In this document: positions 39,149 through 48,652 of the stretch, piece by piece
Position numbering within the stretch: position 1 is the stretch's first letter
How the letters are laid out: every line of letters begins with the position of its first letter
Source: Pseudomonas lurida
GTDB taxonomy: Bacteria > Pseudomonadota > Gammaproteobacteria > Pseudomonadales > Pseudomonadaceae
Direction: 5' to 3'
DNA: 64,000 nt
Assembly (NCBI RefSeq): GCF_013522705.1
Contig: NZ_JAAMRE010000022.1
Location: forward strand, 43,624-107,623
Notes under the pieces: model-generated
Seen by the model: the letters and a program-made list of their open reading frames with translations, nothing else
Databases searched by the model: none
What the model was told of the DNA's origin: nothing
Translations under genes and position numbers: made by a program

Positions 39149-40180
39149 ATGGCCAAACGCCAGCTCAACCGTCGCCAGAACTGGCGCATCGAAAAGATTC
39201 AAGGTGAACGCGCCGCCCGCGCCGCCAAACGTGAATCCTCCGCCGTGGAAGCGCTCGAGGGCGGCGACCTGGGCCCCGAACAAACGGGCCTGGTGATCGC
39301 GCACTTTGGCGTGCAGGTCGAAGTCGAGGCGCTGGAAGGCGAACTCGCCGGCCAGGTGTTCCGTTGTCACTTGCGCGCCAACCTGCCGGCGCTGGTGACC
39401 GGCGACCGTGTGGTATGGCGGGCCGGCAACCAGGGGATCGGCGTGATCGTCGCCCAGTTGCCACGCAGCACCGAATTGCGCCGCCCCGACAGTCGCGGCC
39501 AGCTCAAGCCGGTGGCGGCCAACGTCGACATGATCGTGATTGTCTTCGCTCCGTTGCCCGAGCCCCATGCCAACCTGATCGACCGCTACCTGGTGGCGGC
39601 CGAGCACGCCGGCATTCGCCCACTGCTGCTGTTGAACAAATTCGATTTGATCGACGAGCAGAACGCCCCGGCGCTCAATGCGTTGCTGGCGGTCTACCGC
39701 ACCCTGGGCTACCCGGTGCTGGAAGTCTCGGCCCATCACGGCAATGGCATGGAACAACTGCAACAACAGTTGGACGGGCGCATCAGCGTGTTCGTAGGCC
39801 AGTCCGGCGTCGGCAAGTCGTCGCTGGTCAACAGCCTGCTGCCGGAAGTGGACACCCGCGTGGGGCCGCTGTCGGAGCTGTCCGGCCAGGGCACCCACAC
39901 CACCACCACCGCGCGACTGTTCCACTTCCCCGGCGGTGGCGAGCTGATCGACTCTCCGGGTATCCGCGAATTCGGCCTCGGCCACGTCAGCCGCAGCGAT
40001 GTGGAAGCCGGCTTCATCGAATTCAACGACCTGATCGGCACCTGCCGCTTCCGCGACTGCAAGCACGACCGCGAACCGGGCTGCGCCTTGCTCAAGGCCC
40101 TGGAAGATGGCCGTGTGCAACAGCAGCGGATGAATAGCTATCGGTCGATCATTGCAAGCTTGCCTGAAAGCAGTTACTGA
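39149..40180 (+). CDS. rsgA: Ribosome small-subunit GTPase RsgA
   Basis: 343 residues from the ATG at 39149 (MAKRQLNRRQNWRIEKIQ). OB-fold, then a circularly permuted GTPase with G4 (NKFD) ahead of G1 (GQSGVGKSSL) and G3 (DSPGI), and a zinc finger CRFRDCKHDREPGC near the end. It checks late 30S assembly. A bidirectional terminator follows, shared with motB. Confidence 0.95.
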   Translation: MAKRQLNRRQNWRIEKIQGERAARAAKRESSAVEALEGGDLGPEQTGLVIAHFGVQVEVEALEGELAGQVFRCHLRANLPALVTGDRVVWRAGNQGIGVIVAQLPRSTELRRPDSRGQLKPVAANVDMIVIVFAPLPEPHANLIDRYLVAAEHAGIRPLLLLNKFDLIDEQNAPALNALLAVYRTLGYPVLEVSAHHGNGMEQLQQQLDGRISVFVGQSGVGKSSLVNSLLPEVDTRVGPLSELSGQGTHTTTTARLFHFPGGGELIDSPGIREFGLGHVSRSDVEAGFIEFNDLIGTCRFRDCKHDREPGCALLKALEDGRVQQQRMNSYRSIIASLPESSY

Positions 40181-40208
40181 CCGACACCCTGCCCGCCGAG
40201 GCAGATGT

Positions 40209-40237
40209 GAAAAGGCCGCGATGATCGCGGCCTTTTC
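40209..40237. terminator. Bidirectional terminator between rsgA and motB
   Basis: Stem AAAAGGCCGCGAT/ATCGCGGCCTTTT, with a T tail in both directions, between two convergent genes. Confidence 0.9.
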
Positions 40238-40246
40238 ATATGCAGG

Positions 40247-41263
40247 TTAAGAGCCCGTTCTGGGCACCGTCGGGTCTTTCACCCCGCCATCGTCGAACAG
40301 ATTCAACCTCTGCCGCAGTTCATGGGCCGGCAATGGCTCCTTTCCTGGCGGGATCGCGTTCGGGTCGGTCGGCACTTCCCCTGGCGCCCCGGCGCCCGGC
40401 GTGGGTGCCGGAGGGGGTTGATCGCCCTCGATCGCGCGCTGGGCCTTTTTAGTCAGCACGACGATGTCGATGCGCCGATTGATCGGGTTGAACGGGTCCT
40501 TCGCATCAAACAGCTGCGAGGAGGCAAAACCCACCACCCGCGCCACTTGCGAATCCGGGTAGCTGCCGGCCACCAGGGCACGACGGGCCGCGTTGGCGCG
40601 GTTGGCCGAAAGCTCCCAGTTGCCGAAGTCGCCTTGGCCCGCATAGGGCTTGGCATCGGTATGGCCACTGATGCTGATTTTGTTCGGCACCGCTTTGATG
40701 GTGTCGGCCATGGCCAGCAGGATATCTTCGAAGTACGGCTTCAACCGCGCACTGCCGGAATCGAACATCGGCCGGTTGGCGGCGTCGGTGATCTGGATGC
40801 GCAGACCGTCCGGCGTGATCTCGAAGGAAATCTGATCCTTGAACTTCAGCAACTGCGGGTTTTCCTCAACCTTGTTTTGCAGTTCCTGCAGCAACAGCTC
40901 AAGACGCTCCTGCTCGACCTGCTCGGCCATGGCCTCGACCGTGTCGCGCTCCACCGGGATTTTCTCCTGGGGTGCCTCGGTCTTCACTTCCGGGTTGATC
41001 GTGCGCTCAGGCGCCAGCTGCGGCGAACCGCCCAGGTCGATCACGAAGGGCGTGCCGCTTTCCGAGAAACCGATAGGGTCTTTGAAGTAGCCGGCGATGG
41101 CGATCTTCTGCTCCGGCGTGGCGGTAGACATCAGCCACAGCACCAGAAAGAACGCCATCATCGCCGTCGCAAAGTCGGCGAAGGCGATTTTCCAGGCGCC
41201 ACCATGGTGCCCCGCAGCGAAGCGCTTGACGCGCTTGATGATTATCGGCTGGTTGTTTTCCAT
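40247..41263 (-). CDS. motB: Flagellar stator protein MotB
   Basis: 338 residues. One membrane segment with the proton-carrying Asp30 (IAFADFATAMMAFFLVLW), a plug/linker region, and an OmpA-type peptidoglycan-binding domain (ISGHTDAKPYAGQGDFGNWELS in part, then ANRANAARRAL). A proline-rich tail of about 60 residues follows. Asp30 is the expected proton-motor residue. It starts 3 bases after motA. Confidence 0.97.
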   Translation of the reverse strand: MENNQPIIIKRVKRFAAGHHGGAWKIAFADFATAMMAFFLVLWLMSTATPEQKIAIAGYFKDPIGFSESGTPFVIDLGGSPQLAPERTINPEVKTEAPQEKIPVERDTVEAMAEQVEQERLELLLQELQNKVEENPQLLKFKDQISFEITPDGLRIQITDAANRPMFDSGSARLKPYFEDILLAMADTIKAVPNKISISGHTDAKPYAGQGDFGNWELSANRANAARRALVAGSYPDSQVARVVGFASSQLFDAKDPFNPINRRIDIVVLTKKAQRAIEGDQPPPAPTPGAGAPGEVPTDPNAIPPGKEPLPAHELRQRLNLFDDGGVKDPTVPRTGS

Positions 41264-41266
41264 GGC

Positions 41267-42118
41267 TTAGCGACCGCGAACCGCTTGTTCCAGCTCGGCG
41301 AAGCTTGGGCGATGCTTGGGGTACAACACCTTGCGACCGAACTCCACCGCCAGCGAAGGCGGCATGCCGGAGGCGGACGCCACCAGGCTGGCCTTGATCG
41401 ATTCGTACAGGTTGATTTCTTCCTTGGCGTCATGGGCCAGGGAGGTCGCCAGCGGGCCGAAGAAACCGTAGGCCGCGAGAATACCGAAGAACGTACCCAC
41501 CAATGCCGCACCTACGTGCATGCCGATGGCCGCCTGGTCACCTTCGCCCAGCGAGGCCATGGTCACCACAATACCGAGTACCGCCGCCACGATACCGAAA
41601 CCGGGCATGCCGTCGGCGACGCCGGTCACCGCGTGCGATGGGTGCTCCAGCTCTTCTTTAAGGCTGAACAATTCCATGTCGAACAGGCCTTCCAGCTCAT
41701 GGGGCGCCATGTTGCCGGAAGACATGATGCGCAGGTAATCGCAGATATAGGCGGTCATGCGCTCGTCTTTGAGCACGGCCGGGTACTTGGCGAAAATCGG
41801 GCTGGCTGCGGCGTCTTCGATATCGGCCTCAATGGCCATCATGCCTTCGCGGCGGCTCTTGTTGAGGATCTCGTAGACCAGGCCCAGCACTTCCAGATAG
41901 AAAGTATGGGAGAAGCGCGAACCGAACATGCTCAGGGATTTTTTGACCACGTGCATGGTCATGTACCCAGGGTTGGCTTGCAGGAATGCACCAAATGCCG
42001 CCCCGCCGATGATCATCACTTCGAAAGGCTGGATCAACGCGGCGATTTTACCGTGGGAAAGGACGTAACCGCCGAGCACGCTCGCGAGGACGACGATGAT
42101 GCCGATAATTTTAGCCAT
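41267..42118 (-). CDS. motA: Flagellar stator protein MotA
   Basis: 283 residues, start MAKIIGIIVVLASVLGGYVLSHGK, four membrane segments and the cytoplasmic loop that contacts FliG; the conserved PGFGIVAAVLGIV region is present. The length and start match the H+-type MotA of Pseudomonas (as opposed to MotC). It forms the stator with MotB and is preceded by a FliA-type promoter. Confidence 0.97.
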   Translation of the reverse strand: MAKIIGIIVVLASVLGGYVLSHGKIAALIQPFEVMIIGGAAFGAFLQANPGYMTMHVVKKSLSMFGSRFSHTFYLEVLGLVYEILNKSRREGMMAIEADIEDAAASPIFAKYPAVLKDERMTAYICDYLRIMSSGNMAPHELEGLFDMELFSLKEELEHPSHAVTGVADGMPGFGIVAAVLGIVVTMASLGEGDQAAIGMHVGAALVGTFFGILAAYGFFGPLATSLAHDAKEEINLYESIKASLVASASGMPPSLAVEFGRKVLYPKHRPSFAELEQAVRGR

Positions 42119-42186
42119 AGGAGATGAGTACTTGCGCCGTCAGGTTCATGGACATATTTGGGGGAACTGGAAAACTCTTGTTCTAC

Positions 42187-42213
42187 TTATCGGCAAAACT
42201 GCGCCAGACTATA
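42187..42213 (-). promoter_or_regulatory. FliA (sigma28) promoter of motAB
   Basis: On the minus strand: TATAGTCT, 11 bases, GCCGATAA. The -10 is a perfect match to the sigma28 consensus and the -35 matches 6 of 8 positions of TAAAGTTT. It lies about 70 bases upstream of the motA start. Confidence 0.85.
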
Positions 42214-42285
42214 GCCCGTTAAGGCGAAAAGCCAGTTCGGCCCGCTCCGGGCGTGTTGACCGCAAGTGATGATCGCGCCCCTACC

Positions 42286-43821
42286 ATGGCTAAACAAAAA
42301 ACCGACCCAACTGCAAAACCTGCCTCCCTCCCCGACTGGATCAAGCGTCTGGACGAGGTGCACTTGCCTGTTCCACAGGCCAGCCATGACCGCGTATGCA
42401 AAGCCATTCGCGACAGCCGCAGTTCGTTGCGAGATATTGCCGAGCTGATGCAAAACAGCCCGGCCCTGGTACTCAGCGTGATGCGCGAGGCCAACAGCCA
42501 TACCCATGGCAGCCTGGCCGAGCCGGCGGAAAACCTCGAGGTGGCGCTCAACCGCCTGGGCCTCAAGCGCGCCGAGGAATTACTGGCGCGCTTGCCGTCA
42601 GTGCCCGCCCAGGACATTCCAGCGGCGCTGCGCCAGCTGTTGCTGGTCAGTCAACACGCCTCGCAGCAGGCCAACGGCCTGTTCGGCAGCCGCCTGGCGC
42701 GGCTGTGGCAAGACATTCACTGGGGCAGCCTGCTGTTTCTGTCGCCGCTGTGGCCGATGGCAGTGGCCTATCCCAAGCTGCTGGAAGAATGGGAACTTCG
42801 GGTTATCCACAAGGGCGAGTCGGCGCGCGTGGTCGAGCAGCAATTATTCGGCGTGCGCCTGCTGGACCTGTGCATCGGCCTGACCGAAGCCTGGCATTTG
42901 CCGATGTGGGTCTCCCAGGGTTACACCCTGCTGCTGAACGAGCAACGCATGCTGGTCAAGTCGCTGCGTGTCGCCCGCGATGAAGATCCTCTGCACCAAC
43001 AGCAATTGCTCGACGCCGACCCCGGCCTGCGCCGCTGGCTGAACCAGCCGGCCAATACCGTACTGCTGGCCAATGGCTTGGCAATGTCCGCCCAGGAATC
43101 CTGGACCTGCCCGCACACGCAGCGCTGGCAATTGCTCACCGCCCTGTACCTGCAACAACCGTTGGGCGAGGTGCAGCAGCAAGTCCACCAACAAGCCGTA
43201 ACCAGCGCCCGCACCGCGCTGATGCCCGATCTCTGGCATCCGGCGCTGTCGCTGATCTGGCCGTGGCATGTGCAGAAGATCCATCGCGGCTTGCTGCCCG
43301 CTCCGCCCCCTACCGCCGAAGCCCTGGCCGTATGGCGCAGCCGCTGCACCGAACTGCTGATGGAACCGAGCCGGTTTGCCAACGCCATGCACCTGACCAC
43401 CTGCGCCAAAGAGGCGCTGGTCGCCAGCGGTATGCAGCGGGTGATGCTGCTGATGACCGACCGCGCCCAAAGCACCTTGCGCGTACACCAGGTCGACGGC
43501 TTGCCCAAGGACGCCGCCAACCTGAGCCTGGACGTGGTGCACAGTACGATGCTGCAGCGCCTGCTGGAAAAATCCGCCCAGGTCCGCTTCACGCCGGACA
43601 ACCACGCCCAGTTCTCCGCGCTGCTGCCGCCAATCCTGAGTCGCCTGTTCAGTGGCGAACACTTGCTGCTGCGTTCCTTGAGCTGCAATGGCAAGGTCGT
43701 GATGCTGATGGTGGCCGACCAGGGCGGTGGGCCATTCTCGGAAACCACCGTGCAAGCCTTTGGCAAAACCGCCCAATGCATCGAAAAGGCCCTGCACGGC
43801 TTTACCAACCGCGGCGCCTGA
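42286..43821 (+). CDS. HDOD-domain protein
   Basis: 511 residues. Residues about 15-215 fit an HDOD domain (HDGYP/HD-GYP-related but non-catalytic), for example VCKAIRDSRSSLRDIAELMQ and NLEVALNRLGLKRAEELL. The C-terminal 170 residues look like a GAF-type sensor fold (ASGMQRVMLLMTDRAQSTLRV). HDOD proteins act in signalling, often linked to motility or biofilm; this one lies beside motAB and divergent from it. Start MAKQKTDPTAKPASLPDW chosen at 42286; there is no strong ribosome site. Confidence 0.8.
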   Translation: MAKQKTDPTAKPASLPDWIKRLDEVHLPVPQASHDRVCKAIRDSRSSLRDIAELMQNSPALVLSVMREANSHTHGSLAEPAENLEVALNRLGLKRAEELLARLPSVPAQDIPAALRQLLLVSQHASQQANGLFGSRLARLWQDIHWGSLLFLSPLWPMAVAYPKLLEEWELRVIHKGESARVVEQQLFGVRLLDLCIGLTEAWHLPMWVSQGYTLLLNEQRMLVKSLRVARDEDPLHQQQLLDADPGLRRWLNQPANTVLLANGLAMSAQESWTCPHTQRWQLLTALYLQQPLGEVQQQVHQQAVTSARTALMPDLWHPALSLIWPWHVQKIHRGLLPAPPPTAEALAVWRSRCTELLMEPSRFANAMHLTTCAKEALVASGMQRVMLLMTDRAQSTLRVHQVDGLPKDAANLSLDVVHSTMLQRLLEKSAQVRFTPDNHAQFSALLPPILSRLFSGEHLLLRSLSCNGKVVMLMVADQGGGPFSETTVQAFGKTAQCIEKALHGFTNRGA

Positions 43822-43878
43822 TGCTTGCGCTACAATCGCCGTCCCTTATCGCCGACCTTTATGCCCAGGAGACCTAAC

Positions 43879-44697
43879 ATGCCTGACTTCTCTGGCTTGC
43901 CGCTGGTGATCGAATCCGCCGACCTGCACAGTCGCCTGGGTGCCGAACACCTGATTGTGGTGGACCTCACCAGTGCCGCCCGCTACGCCGAAGGGCATAT
44001 CCCCAGCGCGCATTTCGTTGACCCGAAGCGCACTCAACTGGGCCAACCGCCAGCTCCCGGCCTGCTGCCGAACAAGGCGGACCTGGAAAAGCTGTTTGGC
44101 GAACTAGGCCACACGCCGGACGCTACCTATGTGGTGTACGACGACGAAGGCGGCGGCTGGGCCGGGCGTTTTATCTGGTTGCTCGACGTGATCGGCCACC
44201 AGAAATACCACTATCTCGACGGCGGCCTGCTGGCATGGTTAGCAGAGGGCCAGCCCGTGTCCACCGACGCTCCCCCGTCGGCCGGCGGCCCGGTCAGCCT
44301 CACACTGCACGATGGCCCTACTGCGACGCGCGAATACCTGCAAAGCCGTCTCGGCGCTGCCGACCTGGGGATCTGGGACGCGCGCGGCCCGCTGGAGTAT
44401 TCCGGCGAGAAGGTGCTCGCGGCCAAGGGCGGGCACATCCCCGGCGCGGTCAACTTCGAATGGACTGAAGGCATGGATAAGGCGCGCAACCTGCGAATCC
44501 GCCGCGATATGCCCCAGATTCTTGAAAACCTGGGCCTGACGCCCGACAAAGAAATCATCACCCATTGCCAGACTCACCACCGCTCTGGCTTCACCTATCT
44601 GGTGGCCAAGGCGCTCGGTTATCCGCGAGTCAAAGGTTATGCCGGTTCCTGGGGCGAATGGGGCAATCACCCCGATACGCCCGTTGAAAAGACTTAA
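43879..44697 (+). CDS. rhdA: Thiosulfate sulfurtransferase (tandem rhodanese)
   Basis: 272 residues, two rhodanese domains. The active-site loop CQTHHRSG with Cys230 in the second domain is the form seen in RhdA of Azotobacter and Pseudomonas. It transfers sulfane sulfur from thiosulfate to cyanide or other thiophiles. AGGAGA ribosome site at the chosen ATG. It lies 57 bases after the HDOD gene and 15 bases before psd. Confidence 0.93.
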   Translation: MPDFSGLPLVIESADLHSRLGAEHLIVVDLTSAARYAEGHIPSAHFVDPKRTQLGQPPAPGLLPNKADLEKLFGELGHTPDATYVVYDDEGGGWAGRFIWLLDVIGHQKYHYLDGGLLAWLAEGQPVSTDAPPSAGGPVSLTLHDGPTATREYLQSRLGAADLGIWDARGPLEYSGEKVLAAKGGHIPGAVNFEWTEGMDKARNLRIRRDMPQILENLGLTPDKEIITHCQTHHRSGFTYLVAKALGYPRVKGYAGSWGEWGNHPDTPVEKT

Positions 44698-44712
44698 GGT
44701 TTAAGGACAGTT

Positions 44713-45573
44713 ATGAAAAAGCAGTTGTTTATCCTCAGCCAGTATTTGCTGCCGCACCACTTGCTGTCGCGCCTGGCCGGCTGCGTGGCCGAGTGCCGCG
44801 TGCGCTGGTTCAAGAATGCGTTCACCACTTGGTTCGCCAAGCGCTATCAAGTGGACATGTCCCAGGCACTGGTCGAGGACGTGACCGCTTACGAGCACTT
44901 CAATGCATTCTTCACCCGCGCCTTGAAAGACGGCGCGCGGCCTCTGGACCCGACCCCCGGCGCCGTGCTGAGCCCCGCCGACGGCGCGGTCAGCCAGCTC
45001 GGTCCGATCGAACATGGCCGCGTGTTCCAGGCCAAAGGCCACAGCTTCAGCGTGCTGGAACTGCTGGGCGGCGATGCAGCCATGGCCGCGCCGTTCATGG
45101 GCGGCGATTTCGCCACTATTTACCTGTCGCCGAAGGACTATCACCGCGTGCACATGCCGCTGGCCGGTACCCTGCGCGAGATGGTCTATGTGCCGGGGCG
45201 GATTTTCTCGGTCAACCAGACCACCGCCGAAAACGTGCCGGAGCTGTTCGCGCGCAACGAGCGGGTGGTTTGCCTGTTCGACACCGAACGCGGCCCGATG
45301 GCTGTGGTGCTGGTGGGCGCGATGATCGTAGCGTCGATTGAAACCGTATGGGCCGGCCTGGTTACGCCACCCAAGCGCGAGCTGAAAACCTTCCGCTATG
45401 ACGAAGCCGCCCGCGCGCCGATCCACCTGGAAAAAGGTGCGGAGCTGGGACGCTTCAAGTTGGGCTCCACCGCGATCGTGCTGTTCGGGCCGGATCAGGT
45501 GCAGTGGTCAGAAGCGCTGCTGGCCGGTTCGCCGGTGCAGATGGGTCAGGGGATCGGCCTGCCGAAAGCCTGA
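44713..45573 (+). CDS. psd: Phosphatidylserine decarboxylase proenzyme
   Basis: 286 residues. The autocleavage motif LGST is at 250-253; cleavage before Ser252 makes the pyruvoyl cofactor. Upstream, SPADGAVSQLG and the catalytic His in DYHRVHMPLAG are present. It makes phosphatidylethanolamine at the inner membrane. AAGGACAG ribosome site. Confidence 0.97.
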   Translation: MKKQLFILSQYLLPHHLLSRLAGCVAECRVRWFKNAFTTWFAKRYQVDMSQALVEDVTAYEHFNAFFTRALKDGARPLDPTPGAVLSPADGAVSQLGPIEHGRVFQAKGHSFSVLELLGGDAAMAAPFMGGDFATIYLSPKDYHRVHMPLAGTLREMVYVPGRIFSVNQTTAENVPELFARNERVVCLFDTERGPMAVVLVGAMIVASIETVWAGLVTPPKRELKTFRYDEAARAPIHLEKGAELGRFKLGSTAIVLFGPDQVQWSEALLAGSPVQMGQGIGLPKA

Positions 45574-45593
45574 TCCGATATTTGCAGAGATCT

Positions 45594-45625
45594 AATGTGA
45601 GAGGGGGGTTGCCCCCTCCTACATT
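45594..45625. repeat. REP palindrome
   Basis: Variant REP (AATGTGAGAGGGGGGTTGCC and complement) between convergent psd and serB; the central CTT is changed to GTT. Confidence 0.75.
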
Positions 45626-45642
45626 TCTGACCGCATTGAGTC

Positions 45643-46857
45643 TCAGAGCTGGCCGTCGCGGTCGCGAAAGCCCAGCAGGTACAGCACACCGTCCAACCCC
45701 AAGGTCGAAATTGCCTGCTTGGCTGACTGTTTGACCAGTGGCTTGGCCCGGAACGCCACGCCCAACCCGGCAATCGCCAGCATCGGCAAATCGTTGGCAC
45801 CGTCGCCGACCGCGATGGTCTGCTCCAGACGCAACCCTTCCTTGTGGGCCAGCTCCTTGAGCAAGTCGGCCTTGCGCTGCGCATCGACAATCGGCTCGAC
45901 CGCTACGCCAGTCACTTTGCCGTCGACCACTTCAAGCTCGTTGGCAAAGACGTAGTCGATGCCCAGCTTGGCCTGCAACTGCTTGGCGAAATAGGTAAAG
46001 CCGCCGGACAGGATCGCAGTCTTGTAGCCCAGGCGCTTGAGTTCGGCGAACAGGGTTTCGGCGCCCTCGGTCAGGCGCAGGGAGGCGCCGATGGAATCCA
46101 GCACGCTCACATCCAGGCCTTTGAGCAGTGCCAGACGCTCCTTGAAGCTGGCGCGGAAGTCCAACTCACCGGCCATGGCACGTTCGGTGATGGCACTGAC
46201 CTGCTCACCCACGCCGGCGGCCTTGGCCAGCTCGTCGATGACTTCGGCCTCGATCAGTGTGGAGTCCATATCGAACACCGCCAGGCGACGGTTGCGTCGG
46301 AACAGCGAATCTTCCTGGAAGGCGATATCGACGTTCAGTTCCTGGGCCACACTGAGGAATTCAGCCCGCAGGGCCTGCGGATCGGCCGGTTCGCCGCGCA
46401 CGGAGAACTCAATGCAGCCCTTGCCTTGGTCGGCCGGCGTGTCCAACGGCATGCGCCCCGACAGACGGTCGATATGGTCGATATTCAACCCATAGTGCGC
46501 GGTAATGGAACTGACGCGCTGCAGCTGTTCGGCGGTGACCTTGCGGGTCAACAGCGTGACTATATGGCGCTTCTTGCCTTGGCCGGCCACCCACTGCCGG
46601 TAGTCCGCTTCGGAGACCGGCGTGAAACGCACCTGCTGGTCCAGCTTATACGCGGTAAACAGAATGTCCTTGAGCACGGATGATGACTGTTCGTTGCTCG
46701 GGATTTCCACCAGGATGCCGAACGACAGGGTGTCGTGGATCACTGCCTGGCCGATGTCGAGAATGTTTACACCACCCTGGGCCAGAACACCGGTAATGGC
46801 GGCGGTAAGACCCGGGCGGTCTTCCCCAGTGATGTTAATCAGGACAATTTCGCGCAA
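45643..46857 (-). CDS. serB: Phosphoserine phosphatase
   Basis: 404 residues. Two ACT-like domains in the first 180 residues (MREIVLINITGEDRPGLTAA) precede a HAD phosphatase with DMDSTLIEAE (near 195), LSGGFTYF and GDGANDLPML. The start is a TTG at 46857 with a GGGGGT ribosome site; no ATG precedes the conserved N-terminus. It makes L-serine from phosphoserine; the ACT domains suggest amino acid control. Confidence 0.95.
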   Translation of the reverse strand: MREIVLINITGEDRPGLTAAITGVLAQGGVNILDIGQAVIHDTLSFGILVEIPSNEQSSSVLKDILFTAYKLDQQVRFTPVSEADYRQWVAGQGKKRHIVTLLTRKVTAEQLQRVSSITAHYGLNIDHIDRLSGRMPLDTPADQGKGCIEFSVRGEPADPQALRAEFLSVAQELNVDIAFQEDSLFRRNRRLAVFDMDSTLIEAEVIDELAKAAGVGEQVSAITERAMAGELDFRASFKERLALLKGLDVSVLDSIGASLRLTEGAETLFAELKRLGYKTAILSGGFTYFAKQLQAKLGIDYVFANELEVVDGKVTGVAVEPIVDAQRKADLLKELAHKEGLRLEQTIAVGDGANDLPMLAIAGLGVAFRAKPLVKQSAKQAISTLGLDGVLYLLGFRDRDGQL

Positions 46858-46990
46858 GGCGCACCCCCAGGCTGGAAAAAAACCGCATTCTACCCACTTT
46901 CAGTGACCATCGGGCACAGCCAACGCTTTGCCGGTCATGGGCCTGTCGCTATACTGCGCGTCAACTTCACGGACCAAGAGCCGAGCTCAA

Positions 46991-48523
46991 GTGAACCGGC
47001 CCACGCCAGTAAAAACCGACAACTTCTTCCTGCTGATCTTCCGGGCACTGCGCCACCGCCGTGTACCGATCGCATTACGCATCGCCAGCCATAACGTGAT
47101 CCTGGTCGCCCTGGCCCTGGTGATCTACGCCTGCGTGATGGGTTTGCAGTTCAAACAGGCCATGCACGAGCAAGCCGACGCCCTGGGCGAAAGCTTGACC
47201 ACCCAGACCGCCACTTCGGCGACCGAGCTGCTGGTGTCCAACGACATCCTCAGTCTCAACGTGCTGCTCAATAACCTCACCAAGAATCCGCTGGTGGCTC
47301 ACGCCGCCATCTACAGCGTCGACAACCGGATCATGGCCGAAGCCGGTCAGCGCCCGAAAAACGGCCTGTTGGGTGAGGCCGAAGGCCTGTACCAGAGCAA
47401 TATCACCTTTCAGGATGTGAAGGCCGGCCAATTGCGCATCAGCCTGGACATGCAGCAATTCCAGCAGCCGATGACCATCAGCCTGCAAAGCATGGGCATC
47501 CTGAGCGCGATTCTGCTGGCATTGGCGCTGGCCTTGAGCCTGCGCCTGGGTCGGCACATCTCCACGCCGCTGATGCAACTGCGCATCTGGCTGCGGGACA
47601 TCGACGAACACACTCCGGCCACTGACCGCCAGGACGAAATCGGCGACTTGGCGCGCCAGCTCCACGCCAGCTTCGCCCCGGAGCCGGTGGTCCGAGAAAT
47701 TGAGCCGGAACCCGAGCTCGAAGACACCGATTACGACGACGAACCCGAGTTCGAAGTGCGCGACCTGCGCGACCCCGGCTTCGACGAAAAGCCGCCGGTG
47801 GCGGGCCTCAAGCCCGCAACGCGCAAGGCTCTCATCGCCGAAGAGGACGAACTGGACGACGAAGACCCGTTCGCCGACCTGCGCGATACCTCGGCCGGCA
47901 CCCCGGCCGTCGTGCCGAAGGCAGCGCCGATGAAGAATGCCGAACCGCAGCACAGTGCGGTGCTGGCCGTGCAACTGGGTGCCCAGGACCAACTGCGTCG
48001 CCTGCCCCGCGCGCGCCTCACGGAATTGCTGGAACGCTACCGCGACTGCCTCGACCAGGCCGCCTCGCTGTACCAGAGCGAACTGCATACCCTGAACGAT
48101 GGCAGCACGTTGATGCTGTTCCACAGCGAAGACAGCGGCGAAGACTACCTGACCAACGCCATCTGCTGCGGCGAGCTGCTGCGCGCCTTGGGCCACGCCT
48201 TGCAGATCGAGGTGGCCGACAGCGGCATCACCTTGCAACTGCAGTTGGGGCTGACCGTGGGTGACGATCTGTTCGGCATGAGTCAGATAGACCTGCTGCT
48301 CACTGAAATCGCCCAGGATGCGCTGGCCTTGTCCCAGCACAGCCGCAACCTGCTGCTGGTGGAGCGCAAGATCAGTGAAGACGCGCTGATTCGCCAGCGC
48401 GCCCGCATCCGCCCGATTGCCAGCCCCGAGGGCGCCAGCTGCGTGGAGCGCCTGATGGAACCGTATCCGTCGATGCTGGAACGTCAGTTAGCGCGTATGC
48501 ACGAGACCCGCGCAAAACCCTGA
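46991..48523 (+). CDS. AhpA/YtjB-like membrane protein with HAMP region
   Basis: 510 residues from a GTG at 46991 (VNRPTPVKTDNFFLLIFRAL). Membrane segment near 30-52 (VILVALALVIYACVMGLQF), a periplasmic region of about 110 residues, a second membrane segment (GILSAILLALALALSL), a HAMP-like stretch, then a very acidic linker (EPEPELEDTDYDDEPEFE) and a C-terminal domain resembling a degenerate nucleotide cyclase-type fold. It sits beside serB as in E. coli ytjB/smp. Function is not established; the GTG start is a guess based on the conserved length. Confidence 0.7.
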   Translation: MNRPTPVKTDNFFLLIFRALRHRRVPIALRIASHNVILVALALVIYACVMGLQFKQAMHEQADALGESLTTQTATSATELLVSNDILSLNVLLNNLTKNPLVAHAAIYSVDNRIMAEAGQRPKNGLLGEAEGLYQSNITFQDVKAGQLRISLDMQQFQQPMTISLQSMGILSAILLALALALSLRLGRHISTPLMQLRIWLRDIDEHTPATDRQDEIGDLARQLHASFAPEPVVREIEPEPELEDTDYDDEPEFEVRDLRDPGFDEKPPVAGLKPATRKALIAEEDELDDEDPFADLRDTSAGTPAVVPKAAPMKNAEPQHSAVLAVQLGAQDQLRRLPRARLTELLERYRDCLDQAASLYQSELHTLNDGSTLMLFHSEDSGEDYLTNAICCGELLRALGHALQIEVADSGITLQLQLGLTVGDDLFGMSQIDLLLTEIAQDALALSQHSRNLLLVERKISEDALIRQRARIRPIASPEGASCVERLMEPYPSMLERQLARMHETRAKP

Positions 48524-48539
48524 AGAGCACGGCAAGAAT

Positions 48540-48568
48540 AATGTGGAGGGGCAAGCCCCTCCCACATT
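48540..48568. repeat. REP palindrome
   Basis: Near-perfect palindrome AATGTGGAGGGGCAAGCC and complement, 17 bases after the AhpA-like stop. Confidence 0.8.
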
Positions 48569-48602
48569 GGGACTGCTAAAAACTTCAAGTAAATCGCACA
48601 CA

Positions 48603-48640
48603 AACAAAAGGCCCGCTGAATCAGCGGGCCTTTTGTTTGT
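48603..48640. terminator. Bidirectional terminator
   Basis: Stem AAAAGGCCCGCTGA/TCAGCGGGCCTTTT, extended by ACAAAC/GTTTGT, between convergent genes. Confidence 0.9.
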
Positions 48641-48652
48641 GTGGCATTCAGA

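Noticed and set aside
39041..40120. Long N-terminal extension of orn (frame open for another 360 codons)
   Set aside because: The extension is antisense to rsgA. Orn is 180 residues in its family and the ATG at 39040 gives the conserved start.
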